A program made the translations under genes and the position numbers. A stretch of 64,000 bases of DNA from Sipunculus nudus (Eukaryota > Annelida > Sipuncula > Golfingiida > Sipunculidae). Numbering within the stretch: the stretch's first letter is position 1; every line of letters starts with the position of its first letter. The stretch spans positions 9,052,001 through 9,116,000 of the forward strand of contig CM049310.1 of NCBI GenBank assembly GCA_026874595.1. Reading direction: 5' to 3'. The notes beneath the pieces are model-generated. The model was not told where the DNA came from. It did no database searches and saw only the letters and a list, made by a program, of their open reading frames with translations. Below are positions 32,691-44,023 of this stretch, piece after piece.

Positions 32691-34480
32691 AAAGTTTAAA
32701 ACAGTTACCCCTGACAATTATATTACAATTATGTGTGACAACAAATTTAAAAGACATAGATTTATATTTTTCTGCAGTGCTAAATAGATTTTTCGGTCTA
32801 GTTGGTTCATCATTTTGAAAATTTATATGTGGATCATGAGAACTAACTTAAAGTAGCACATAAAGAGTAAGAGATTTCGACATTACTTGATAAACTGGCT
32901 GAGAGTCCTTATCAGTAGACTATTGGCACCTAATTAGTGAGCTCTGGTTTTGTGTCCATATGCTCAGACTGGTGCATCAGCTCTTGGCTCAGAATACAAG
33001 GTAAAGCCCAGACAGTTAAATTGGACTGGCACCTGTACCCTGGTAGGTTGTTTCAGTAATTTACCATACCACTGATTTCATCTTAAATATTTTCAGTGAT
33101 GTTACCGTGGTGTCAAAATAGGCAAAAATTACAAGAACTAAGATTTAAAGAAAATTTAAAACTAAAAATGTAACATGGGGTGCTTTAATACCATTGTCAC
33201 TATACTGATTAGATAGATATGCATCTCAAAGGTAAGCCCAATAACAATTATTAACACTCATGTTTTATTTTTATATACAGTTCAACAGTGTTATCCTATA
33301 GAGCTGCTGACTTTTAATGAATATCTATTCTAACAAACCCTTATCTGTTGCATCTAACATCATAGGGATTGGTAACTCATAGGGGGAGTGGAAATAAGCA
33401 TCCCTTATTTCCACTCCCTGGGGGAGTGGAAATAAGCACTTCAAATTATGCCCTTAATAATATAGTCTGAGGACTGTATTAGAAATGTTCCAGCGTATCT
33501 CTTAAGATACAGAAGACCTAGCTCTGGTCATTATTTAATTTATTAAAAAAATATTCCATCCTGGTATTTTTAACATGGATGTTCACTTTTTATATTGATA
33601 TTTTCATGGCAAGTTTTGACATCTATTTTGGAACTTATATTCACTGTTCTTTATTCTGAAATTTACAAGAACAAAGTATATGGTGAATTAACAAGTGATT
33701 ATTAAAACAAAAATAAATCATGATACAACTGCAGTGATATTCAATATGGGGAAGGGGGAGTGGTACACTGTTAGTTTCTCTCATTAAAGTTATATGCTGG
33801 GGGATAAAGGGAGAGGTAAGGGATTCTGTAGCCTCCACAAGAAATTTTTCTCAGAGCCAATGCATGTTCCTTTCAAGCTGTCACGCAGGCCTGGCAGCGA
33901 AGTGGCCTAAATTAATTCAAACACACTCTTGCAGGGTCCAGTAAACCAGCACTGGACACTAATGATTTTATCAGTGTTATTGTGCAGGCCAGTAATACCC
34001 ATGAGTGACTTGGTCAAATTAGAAAATAATGAGTGTCATGGGAGCAGTTACACATATTCAACAGGACCAGAGTGTAGCCTCGAAAACTTGCAGCCGGGCT
34101 TTTTCATGACCTGATGTGAAAACTAGCCATCAACATTTAGTTAGCAGGCTCCTGCTTAAACCAGAGTGTTCAACAGTGTCTGGCACTTTAAAGTTTGACA
34201 GCAAACGTGAACTTCTATAACAATTCTTATAAATTTAGGTCACAAGAAAGCTTTAAGGTACAAATTATGTTTCTTGTGGAAAACCTCTTAAATATGTAAC
34301 CTTAAATATGTAAGCCGGGTTACAGACTAGTAGCTGTTAAGGCTTCTTGTTTGTACACACTGAAATTAGCATTCCATCAATGCCTTTTAATACTGTTTTT
34401 GTCGTGTTCACTCCCTGAATGCTCCAACACTCCAAAAACATTAATAGTTTACAAATTATCAGATCAAAACTATGTTTTCT
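32691..34480. other. no gene seen; one perfect hairpin
   Basis: No coding sequence is supported. The only marked structure is the perfect hairpin at 33384-33418 with a further direct copy of its arm at 33422-33436. Confidence 0.5.
33384..33418. repeat. perfect 15-bp inverted repeat
   Basis: GGGAGTGGAAATAAG, a 5-base spacer, then its exact complement. A third copy in the first orientation follows at 33422-33436. Possibly the tip of a foldback element. Confidence 0.8.
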
Positions 34481-34489
34481 TACCGGTCC

Positions 34490-35400
34490 CGCCGCCGCCG
34501 CCACATATAAATCTTGTTGGCACGATAACTCAAAAAACGTTTCACAGATCTTTACCAAACTTGGTATATGTATAGATATGGGTGAGAGGACGACGCCTAT
34601 TTAAAATGAGGTCATGACCTTGACTAGGAGAGTGTCCTTGACCTTGAATAAGTCCAATTTTGGGAAAAATCACACAAATTCCTAAATATCTCAAGAAATC
34701 TTGAATGGATTGATCCCAAAATCAAGTTGATCGAAGATCATGGATAAGGTTGTCAAGTTCCAGAAACTGGTGGCGCCACCTATTATTCTTTACTTGTTTT
34801 TGTGCTGTTTAATACCCCCAAAATTGCTACTTGACAGAACTGTGAGCATAATAAGTCAAAAACTAATGGACAGGTTTCTTTTATATTATGCATATACATA
34901 GATATATGGGTTATGGGATGATGTTTATTTAAATTGGGGTCATGACCTTTCCTATGAGAGTGGCCTTGACCTTGAATATTGCCATATATGGTGAAAATAA
35001 CACAAAATCATTAATATCTCAATAAGGGATGCATGGATTGGTCCAAAAATCAACTTGACCGAAGATCTAGGATAGTAATGTCATGTACCGGAAACAGGTG
35101 GCGCCACCTGTTATTCTTTTCCTTGTTTTCGTGCCGTTCAATACCCCCATCATTGCCACTTACCAGTACTATGAGCATTATAAGTCAAAAACTAATGGAC
35201 AGATTTCTTTCATATTATGCATATACATCGACATGGGTTATGGGATGATGTATATTGAAATTGGGGTCACGACCTTTTCTATGAGAGTAACCTTTTCTAT
35301 GAGTGTGGTCTGATATTAATTGTTGCTGAAGATGGGGGGCCTTTTCTTAAAGGGGGGTGGGGGAGGATTAATTGTCTGGGTATACTATGGCAGCTGCGGT
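34490..35400 (+). repeat. interspersed repeat built of about 328-bp tandem units
   Basis: About two and a half units. AAAAACTAATGGACAG-type, GGTCATGACCTTGAC-type and GGTGGCGCCACC blocks recur 327-328 bp apart (palindromes at 34769-34780 and 35097-35108). Starts just after a GCCGCCGCCGCC tract. Non-coding. Confidence 0.75.
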
Positions 35401-35762
35401 GCCACGAAATATCTAGTTTGTGTATGTATTCTTGTCTTTATTGGGTATATGTAAAAATTAATAAACCTTAAACTGCTAACATTTTCATTCCTTTACCTTC
35501 TGTTATACATTTTGTACAAAAACCACAACATTTTTAGCCCACAATATTATCTGAATCTACAGTATGTCCAAATTATTTGTTTTCTAAACAAACATGGAAA
35601 ATTTAATGTAAATTATAAGTTAACTGAAATTTTATTTTGTGAACTCCCAACAAAATTGTTTTCCATGACCATGACTTCAGTAATACCTTAAAACACTTTA
35701 TGTGAAAATGCAGAAAATATTGACACTTAACCAGTGTCTCTCTCAGATCATTTTGTGATTCT

Positions 35763-35792
35763 ATCATGGAGGTATAATTATACCTCCATGAT
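35763..35792. repeat. 30-bp perfect palindrome flanked by direct repeats
   Basis: ATCATGGAGGTATAA and its exact complement meet with no spacer. The palindrome overlaps two direct copies of GATTCTATCAT (35757-35767 and 35790-35800). This could be two short transposon ends joined after loss of the interior. Confidence 0.75.
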
Positions 35793-36267
35793 TCTATCAT
35801 ACAACTAATTCTTTTTGAATACTAGTATGATACCAGTTTATTAAAAAGAAATAAGCAGGAAACTCAGCCTTATTTCTTTTGACTTTTTTTCCAAAAAATT
35901 ATTGTACAAGACTATATATTATATATTTCCATTTTAATTCAAGAATGATGAAAGTAATAACAGCTAGTGTCAAAACAATTATGATGCTAACTGTTTGACA
36001 AGTAAGATACCAGTTTGATAAACCAGGATACAGCATGAAACTCTGAAATAAGGGACCACCAGAATTAATTTAACTTGGGACAGTAGCAGGACTGGCCACT
36101 GGCAGTCACTACTGACCACAGACAGTCACTCCCTGTCAATCATTTCAAAACAAGGGACACCCCCTACCACTACTGTAATCATCCACTCAAGACCTGTCTT
36201 GATTATATTTTAAGTGGTCACTGGTTATCTGTTCTGGTCACTTCTGGCCACACAGGCTATTAAGTCA

Positions 36268-36443
36268 TTTATGCTCCACTCACACAACACACGAGGAAAA
36301 ACAGAATAAATTCCAATTGGAAGATATGGGCCCACTGGGGCCATTCAAATTTTATTACATGTTATATCAAGGAAAATGAGAAATTTTTAACTGATTTAAG
36401 TTTTCAAAATTACAATTTTAAGCAATGGTGGGGTCAAACCGCC
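36268..36443 (-). repeat. split direct repeat B2
   Basis: About 175 bp, beginning ATTTATGCTCCACTCACAC and ending GGTGGGGTCAAACCGCC, essentially identical to B1 at 37091-37265. Confidence 0.9.
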
Positions 36444-36854
36444 CCATAGACAAACATATAAGCAATGTTGACAAGAAATTGAAACTAGAGTCCACCCTCA
36501 TAACATAGTAATGAGAAAAGTGGAAAATGACATGCACTGTGATGTTTGAAGCAGAGTCCATTTCCATCAGTTTTAGGCATGAGTCCATAATGCAAAGTGG
36601 TAAGAAACGGTGATATTTGACACGCACTGAGTCCATAATAATAAATAGGTAAGCAGAATTATGGCACACTATTATCAGATTATACAGTAATATTTATAGG
36701 AGCAGAGTCCATACAATCATACAATAAGGTGTACAATGAAAAATTGAAGCAGGAATACATCACATACATCATAAGCCAAAATCAACAATGCAACATGATA
36801 CACTTTGATGGGCTACATATATATCAATACAAGGTGGGTGGTGGGGAGGTTGTG

Positions 36855-37093
36855 GTGAAGTGATCTGACCAGAGGCAGGCATGAGAGGAAGTGGCGATAT
36901 TGGGAGCTCTGTATATATAGGTCGTGTTTATGCTGATACGGAGTGAATATTGAGCTACCGTCTGATTGGTTGATATCAGGCACGACGGCTGGGAATCCTC
37001 AAAGGTCAAGGTCAGCTGGGTATCTGGATGATTGCGCAATCTAACGCGAGTGTCACATAAAACTCCATTTCTTTGCAAGAAAAGTCGGAATTT
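36855..37093 (-). repeat. split direct repeat A2
   Basis: About 239 bp, matching 43577-43816 with three substitutions seen (for example GATACGG versus GATATGG). It abuts B1 directly. Confidence 0.9.
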
Positions 37094-37265
37094 ATGCTCC
37101 ACTCACACAACACACGAGGAAAAACAGAATAAATTCCAATTGGAAGATATGGGCCCACTGGGGCCATTCAAATTTTATTACATGTTATATCAAGGAAAAT
37201 GAGAAATTTTTAACTGATTTAAGTTTTCAAAATTACAATTTTAAGCAATGGTGGGGTCAAACCGC
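37091..37265 (-). repeat. split direct repeat B1
   Basis: Essentially identical to 36268-36443. Its junction with A2 at ATT marks the presumed recombination core. Confidence 0.9.
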
Positions 37266-37493
37266 CACAGGGAATAACATGAGCAGAGGTATACATGGGA
37301 GATTAATTACAGCTCAAAGAGACACTCATAATGGACCAATGATCTAGACTGTGTTGAGACAGCCCCCTAAGCAGTGGCACAATCACATATACAAACATAT
37401 AACAAAACTTATAAAAAGAACCCCCGTTAAAACCTAAATGATATACTTGATCGAAAGTGACTGACTGATTGGTTATGTATATAACAATGACAC

Positions 37494-38082
37494 AGGGCTC
37501 ACTTGAGACACCTGGAGCTAACTCTAAATATAAACGAAGGAACAGGGCTCACTTGAGACACTTGCTCCCCTACATGCTAGTCCTTGTTACATTCTTGGCT
37601 TGGTAACTGATGACCTAACACTAAATATAGATGAAGGAACAGGGCTCACTTGAGACACATGCTCCCCTACATACTAGTCCCTGATATATTCTTGACTTGG
37701 TAACAGATGAGCTAACACTAAATATCAAGGGAAGAGGGCTCACTTGAGGCACCCACTGCGCTAACAACTTATCTGAGCACGCTAATTATAAGCAAACAAA
37801 CAGGGCTCACTTGAGACACCTGCCACTTCCTGCTACATACACTCATATGAGAGCCACTAGCAAGTACAAAATAACTAAGAGCAGGGCTCACATGAGACAC
37901 CTACTGAGCTACAAGCTAATCAAAGGGAACATATAGTCGTGGTAGCGGACACCCAAACCTGATCAAGCAAAGAAACAGACAAGCTGATAATGAAACTATG
38001 AACAGGGCTCACATGAGTCACCCAGCTAAGCTAAGCGCTATTTTGAACTAACTAAATTGCCCGGGCTCACTTGAGGCACCAG
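37494..38082 (-). repeat. eight dispersed copies of a 19-bp motif
   Basis: AGGGCTCACTTGAGACACC, or a version with one to four substitutions, occurs at 37494, 37544, 37641, 37735, 37802, 37883, 38004 and 38062, all in one direction and 50-121 bp apart with mostly dissimilar spacers. It lies between the recombinase gene and B1, in the element's 3' non-coding region. Confidence 0.8.
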
Positions 38083-38391
38083 CTGAGCTACATACTAGGC
38101 GCATGAAATTACACTTATGCTATAATATGAACTAGCATACAAAATCAACAAAAGCATACAAATTAACATATTGCATCTGTTGTACCGCTGGAAAGTGGTC
38201 ATGGACCGTTGGAATCATATGATCATAATCAGGATATAGTATGCTAAAGGGGAGGGGTATACTAAAGCATTAGCCACTAGGGGCATAATAAGGGGTGAGT
38301 TAGAACTGAGAAACTACTACTGAGCTAAATGCAAGCGGAGATATTTATGAAACGCATTTGACCTCCAGCGGCCTATATATATAGGTCGTGT

Positions 38392-39396
38392 TTATGCTGA
38401 TTTGCCTTGCATGGCAGCTTCCGTGGCAGCCCCAATCCTGAAGCTATGCCCTTTGAATTTAGATGAATCCAGGTTACAGAACTTAAGATCTCTGTCAAGT
38501 TGGGTATTGAAGTAGGACCTGTAGACAGGTATGCCAGAAGGAGAGCTGAACAAGGGGCCTGGATTAGCACCTCGTAGTGATATAAATTCCTTAAGGGCGA
38601 AGACTGGACAGGGACTGTAGGAATTTGCATGCAGGCATACTTGCTGGATTTGCCCAAGTGGTAAGTTTTTAGAGTGCCGGATTAAGATATTGGCCCCATG
38701 TACAGACAGCTTAATGTCAGACAGATGCACCACTTATGCTTTAGATGCTCTTGTGTTTGGGACTAGTTCGCCGACTCTGAAGCATCCGTGAAAGCAAACC
38801 AAATAGAGAGCCCTAAACATTGCCCTGAAGTAAACTGATTGGACGGTGTCTGATAAGGCAGCCAGAAGGTTATTTAGCGTGTTTAATGTAATAGGGTACC
38901 TTAGGTCTACGGAAGGGGTGAGTCTACGGGCCCCGGCAATGAGCCTACGGACTATTTCAGTCTTAGTGGGGTCAGGCTTGTTTGCCAGCTTATGTGGCAG
39001 TGAGATAGCTGAGGCTATGGTGGCTAGTGTGTTACCTGAAAAACCTGATCTATATCTGTCTGCCAAGAAAATGAGTGTTACCCAAGAGGACACAGGCATG
39101 ATTGCCCAGCTGGGATGCCCCTGCGAATGACAGAATTCTTTCAAATTTTCCCATACCCTTGCATATGCCTTCCTAGTTTTATCCGAGAGGCTGTGTGAGA
39201 TGAGGAACTTTCCAAGGGCTTCTAGGTCAGCGCTGGGGGGAGCTGTGGTATACTGACTGGCTTGCTGTTTGCTGTTGGGGCCAGCTTCCGGAATCTGTCT
39301 ACCTGGAAGCGTGAAAGGGCATTGTCCATACAATTCATTTTCCTGGTATATGCTCAGCTCTACACAGTATGTTATATTTAAGAGTAGCCAGTACAA
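38392..39396 (-). pseudogene. tyrosine recombinase, in-frame stop and lost C-terminus
   Basis: One frame from 39396 to 38392 broken by TAA at 38736-38734. The N-terminal SAM-like region is recognisable (SLSDKTRKAYARVWENLKEF). The catalytic part has the first arginine (CFRVGEL) and the HxxR box (HSFRIGAAT). The frame then runs into a TAA supplied by a 26-bp patch (38376-38401) identical to the inside of repeat A. The last catalytic block with the nucleophilic tyrosine is therefore missing. In intact relatives this enzyme integrates the circular DNA. The protein here could not. Confidence 0.86.
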
Positions 39397-41227
39397 AATG
39401 TCTTATAAGAACCATAGTGTTTGAGCAGGGTGTGGACTGTTTATTGATAATATAAACAAGCGCTTGATTATCGGTTTTCAGGGTGACCTTCTTGTTTGCT
39501 AGCTGATGACTCCATACCTCTAAGGCAAGGACAATGGGGAGAAGTTCCAGAATAACTATGTTATAATTCCCCCATTTTGCTTGAAATGATCCATAAAACC
39601 ATTCTTGGCCAAGAACTGCCCCAAACCCGAGACCCTTAGCCGCATCAGTGAATAGCATCAGAGAGTCAGAATTTGTCCAGTGGTCATCTAGAAAGAAGTT
39701 CCTACCATTAAATGAGTTCAGGAAGTTTAACCAAAGAGAAAGGTCACGTTTTACCTCCTTATTTACTCTGGCATGATGATGCGGCTTGGCCAGCCCTCTA
39801 GTCTTATCAATTAGCCTACGCAGAAAAGCCCTCCCAGGAATGACTACATAACAAGCAAAGTTAAGGACCCCTATGAGAGATTGAAATTCCCGCAGTGTTG
39901 CTTTTTCTTTCGTTAAGAATGCAGCAATCATTGACCTGGCCTTAGACACATTATTGGATGGTAAGCAAGTGCATTGGGATGGGACATCTATTTAAAGAAT
40001 CTGAGAGGGGCCTTCAGTTTTGTCATGTGCTATTGGAACTCCTGTTAAATGGCAAAGTTGCATAAAGCTATTGAGCATCTCTTTCACCTCCTGGGCACTG
40101 TCGCTAATAAACAAAAAATCATCCAAAACATGGAGAATGTAGTTTGAGGAGTACTGTTTGCGTAACATAAATTCTAGGGCTCTACTGAATTTTTCAAATA
40201 TACTACAGGATGATGAGCATCACATGGGGAGACACCTGTCAAAGTAAATTTTATCCTTCCAGCAAAAACCCAATAAATGGTAGGAGTCCGGATGGACTGG
40301 GATTATTCTGAAGGCGGCTTCGATGTCCGCTTTGGCCAAGAAAGCTGTAGTTCCAAGAGGTTTTAGCAGACTAATTGCGTCCTGAAGGGTTGAGTAAGAT
40401 ACCGTGGCCAGTTCCCTGGGAATACCGGAATTGACAGATTCAGATAAAGGATATGAAAGGTTGTGTATTAACCGAAATTCCCCTGGTGATTTCTTCGGAA
40501 CGACCCCTAAAGGCGAAATGAAAAACGGAATGAATGGTTTTTCAGTGAATGGACCAGCGACCCGGCCAAGAGACAGCTCTTTTCTTAGTTTCTTATCAAC
40601 TATTTCAGGTTTTGCCTGTGCGGAAGGATGGTTATCAGAATCTATGCCTAGTGGATCTCCCTGGAAGCCCAAGCTAAACCTGTTGGTAAAACCAGAAACA
40701 AGTTCATGCGCCAGATGGGCAGGGTATTCGAAATCATATAAGAGTTGAGCTAATGGTTGAACGCAAACGGGAGTAGGAACAGTCTGGTTATTTGTACCAT
40801 CTGTGGTTGGGGTTTCGGAGTTGGTTGACATGACGGACTTGTGGCCGGGGGACAGATTGTGTGGACGAGGGGGCGGGCAAGGAGGGGTGGCAGTTCCTAA
40901 CGCGGTGAGCCCCCCCGCAGGAGCTGCATATGTGTGGGAAAGGGCAAGGGGTGCGTAAGCAGGGCCTATCCTTATTGAACCCCCAACAACTTTTTGGAGA
41001 CTGAGGATTCCGAAAGGGCTGAGATTGCTTGACGCCCTTAGCTTACCGCCCCCTGCAGCCAGAAATGGCATCCATCCATAAGTCTGGATGGCGCCGATCC
41101 CAGGCCCGACCTGTCCTTTGCCGAAGCTTACGAAATTCAAAATCAAAACTCCTCCAATCAACCCCCCTCTCATACAGCGACCTAACCGCCTCCATGTATG
41201 TACATAATTTGGGAGCTTCGATTGCAA
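39335..41227 (-). pseudogene. reverse transcriptase-RNase H of the YR element, two in-frame stops
   Basis: One frame throughout. A proline-rich linker precedes RT (about 40220-40640), with FFISPLGVVPKK, EFRLIHNLSYP and KADIEAAFRIIPVHP. TGA at 40222-40220 and TAA at 39994-39992 interrupt it. Between them lies the active site VLDDFLF (near 40120), the DIRS/Ngaro version of YxDD. RNase H follows, with LFTDAAKGLGFGAVLG, a catalytic Glu in ILELLPIVLA, and TDNQALV. A single-base deletion after HIPGK (near 39336) shifts the frame. The downstream residues in the shifted frame include RFRKLAP, a hallmark of these elements, and overlap the start of the recombinase frame. Confidence 0.87.
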
Positions 41228-41833
41228 GCTCTGGCTTCGAGCAGTATACTGCCATGAATGCGTGAAAGGCTGAGGTCCATTCGTGTATGTTCAATGGTGC
41301 TGGCGGGGGGGGGGGGGTCATCTTGAGACTTTTTGGCAGACTTACTGATTGGTTTGTTTGTTTGTGAGGTCAACTCAGTACCATCGTACCCTAATAAGCC
41401 TAAAAACTTGTGCAAATCTACAAATTTTCCAGCCCATACAGCATCTCTTAACTCGTCATCAACTTTGTCTGCGATATTAATTACATCATCACAAGGTAAT
41501 GTGCCACTGCCAGCTATAGGGGGTGTCTCACCTGTTATTTCCACTGCGGCATCCTCTCCAATGTTCTCGACGTTGCCCAGCCCGCCAATGAGGCCATTCT
41601 CACGCAAGATCTGACGGACTTGGTCGCCTACTGACGACGACATCTCTGATTGTACAGATCTGACTATCATTTTGATTTGCCCCCTGGTTAAGTGTTGCGG
41701 CTGGTTGTGCGCTGCTTGAAAGGTTGGATGTCGGAGTAGGTGGAGCGAGAGATACGCGAGTGGAACTGGTGCCATCTTCTTGCTCGTCAATCTCGATCAG
41801 CCGATGTGGCGCCTTTCTCTTCCTTGGAGGCAT
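41043..41833 (-). pseudogene. Gag-like protein of the YR element, frameshifted
   Basis: Three overlapping frames together form one protein. It starts MPPRKRKAPHRLIEIDEQED (ATG 41833), continues with a helical middle (SEMSSSVGDQVRQILRENG) and ends with the conserved block HAFMAVYCSKPELAIEAP...YERGVDWRSFDFEFRKLRQ typical of DIRS/Ngaro Gag. One frame change coincides with a G tract at about 41306-41318, a likely slippage or sequencing-error site. Another lies near 41690. If the G-tract length is a sequencing error, this gene is less damaged than it looks. Confidence 0.75.
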
Positions 41834-42749
41834 CTGTGAGGGATACAATGACACCCCGCAGAAGAGTGGCATAACATGCATGCAGGAAAAGGTGGAAGTC
41901 TAAAACAAATCACTAATGCTTCTTCATATATTTATAAATGTATGGAAAACACAGACCAAGTTATTGAGCTTGCACGGATTACGAGAGCAGGAGAAATAAA
42001 GGGAATTTTTAAATAAAAGCTTGCCTTCGCATGGCATTCATATGAAAGGTAGAATTAACTGCTATAGAAGGGTTGTATCGAAACTAAGCATGACAGTCGT
42101 CTGTTCATATGAAACGTTTGAAGTAGTTAATAAAACTGTGACTCCTCTAAACCTAAAACTTCATGTAAATGTTAGCCTCACTCGAAACAATACCAGTAAT
42201 TAATAGTACCCCTACACTGAATGAATGACATGTAAAGGATTGTGTACATGCACACAGTTATAAATAATAATAAACAAATACCAGCTCTTGCCTTAGTATA
42301 ACTATCAGCAACTGCCTTCAGGTCTTTCCAAGAAAACCAGCAATCCTGGTGAAAATACTTTTCAATATCAACAGATGCACAGGGAAAACACATCAACCTG
42401 GGCACAAGACAAACAATATGCAAGCTCAAGGAAAACACATCAACCTGAGCAAATTGCACAGAGATCATAAGAGATCAATCAAGGTTAAAACTCAGGGAAA
42501 ACACATCGACTTGAGAAAAACCCGCATCTGTGGCTAGTATAGCAAAACGGAAGACAACGCTTATGCACAATTATGTAAACGACTAGCTTGTGATATTAAA
42601 TGAATTTGACGTGTAGAACAGTACACTGTTTGTTGGGGGGGGGGGGGGGCTAATGGTATGCTGAAGCTTGTTCAAAGCATATCGTAATTCAAAAGAATAA
42701 CTGACTAACATACATGTATAAGTTGTTGATATCAACTAAACCCTTACTC

Positions 42750-43367
42750 TTAACGTCTCAAATTTGTGATAATGGCACCTCGCAAGCTAGCATACCACAA
42801 TTTGGCACCTACATCACTAAAATGGACGCCATCCTCACTGAAAAGATGTCTGCCCCATTTAATCTTGTCATGTTTCCAAAAGGAGGTGAAGGGAGAATCC
42901 CCCAGGACTGCTTCTAAGTATTGATTGCATGTATTTACCCGAGTGGCATAATCGCTAGGGTAGTTGCGCCCACAAAATGGCGGGTGATGTAGATTCAGTT
43001 GTACTGCGGCAATATGCTTAACTTGCAGAGCACGATGTAAATAGTGGCAAAGCTCAACTATAGATTCACCCACAATTTCTGGGCGGCCCTGTCTTCCCAG
43101 GCTAGATAAATCATTGCCACCAATATGAAGTACTACAACATCAGGCAGGACCTGCTCAACTGTCCATAAGTCAGCCCGCAAATTAGACACGGTGTATCCG
43201 CCCCGACCATAAACTCCTATGTAGCAGTCTCCCGTCTGGAAACCAAAATTAGGCCTTAATTTGCCTTCATAAGCTGCCATCGAATGACTTAAGTTTCGGA
43301 CCTCGGAAGCACCTAGCAGAACAGCTTTACGACCATTAAAAGGACGTGGAAACCCATCCATACTCAT
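42750..43367 (-). CDS. SGNH/GDSL-family hydrolase carried by the YR element
   Basis: 205 residues, intact, the first gene of the element. Block I is VLLGASEVR (residues 16-24), with Ala in place of the usual Asp of GDS and the candidate nucleophile Ser21. Block III is HIGGNDL (81-87), with Asn85. Block V is DGVHFSD (179-185), with Asp179 and His182 as the remaining dyad. A glycine near 56-57 fits block II. Members of this fold are esterases or lipases; the substrate here is unknown. Such hydrolase ORFs have been described in some Ngaro elements and some LINEs. It is the only undamaged gene in this copy. It has no signal peptide or membrane segment, so it is probably cytoplasmic. Confidence 0.85.
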   Translation of the reverse strand: MSMDGFPRPFNGRKAVLLGASEVRNLSHSMAAYEGKLRPNFGFQTGDCYIGVYGRGGYTVSNLRADLWTVEQVLPDVVVLHIGGNDLSSLGRQGRPEIVGESIVELCHYLHRALQVKHIAAVQLNLHHPPFCGRNYPSDYATRVNTCNQYLEAVLGDSPFTSFWKHDKIKWGRHLFSEDGVHFSDVGAKLWYASLRGAIITNLRR

Positions 43368-43576
43368 GATCTCAACAAGCTAACTTAACATCTGATTAGA
43401 TACGGTCCGGTGCCGCGCACCCGAAACGTGAAACGAAACCTTTACTTACCCCGCCAGACAGCATGAACAGAGCAAACTTGAACAGCGGGCGTGGTTGCAG
43501 AACTGGTTTCTTGATGCAACAACGATTCGTCACGGTGAAATTGGCAGGTAACAGCGAATAAAGCGATATTTCGGCG

Positions 43577-43816
43577 ATGTGAAGTGATCTGACCAGAGGC
43601 AGGCATGAGAGGAAGTGGCGATATTGGGAGCTCTGTATATATAGGTCGTGTTTATGCTGATATGGAGTGAATATTGAGCTACCGTCTGATTGGTTGATAT
43701 CAGGCACGACGGCTGGGAATCCTCAAAGGTCAAGGTCGGCTGGGTATCTGGATGATTGCGCAGTCTAACGCGAGTGTCACATAAAACTCCATTTCTTTGC
43801 AAGAAAAGTCGGAATT
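43577..43816 (-). repeat. split direct repeat A1 (5' end of the YR element)
   Basis: About 240 bp, matching A2 with three substitutions. The right end is GTCGGAATT. A 26-bp inner part also occurs at 38376-38401. Confidence 0.9.
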
Positions 43817-43971
43817 AGGCAGAGGTCATTAAGGGAATTGGGTGATAACCTGTGACTGTGAGTGACCAGTTTGGTCACTGGGTATCACAGCAAATGACCA
43901 TCTGATTAGCTGTGGCTGTCAGTGACCAAAACTACCACAGAATTTCCGCCTGTGGCCAAAGTGCTCTCATA

Positions 43972-43976
<5 letters not shown>

Positions 43977-44019
<43 letters not shown>
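43977..44019. repeat. AT dinucleotide microsatellite
   Basis: About 21 TA/AT units, directly abutting the left end of GypsyC. Confidence 0.9.

Positions 44020-44023
<4 letters not shown>

Larger units (their letters stand above)
36268..43816 (-). mobile_element. Ngaro/PAT-type tyrosine-recombinase retroelement with split direct repeats
   Basis: About 7.5 kb, minus strand. In element direction: repeat A1 (43816-43577), SGNH hydrolase ORF, gag, RT-RNase H, tyrosine recombinase, a motif-rich spacer, repeat B1 (37265-37091), repeat A2 (37093-36855), a spacer of about 410 bp, and repeat B2 (36443-36268). This A1-genes-B1-A2-B2 arrangement is the split-direct-repeat structure of Ngaro and PAT elements. 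There is no target duplication. Only ATT(T) is shared at A1 end, B1/A2 junction and B2 end, as expected when a circle integrates by site-specific recombination. Gag, RT and recombinase are broken in this copy. Confidence 0.88.

Noticed and set aside
37494-38082. Regularly spaced short repeats resembling a CRISPR array
   Set aside because: Spacing varies from 50 to 121 bp, the motif varies, and the context is the 3' region of an animal retroelement with no cas genes.
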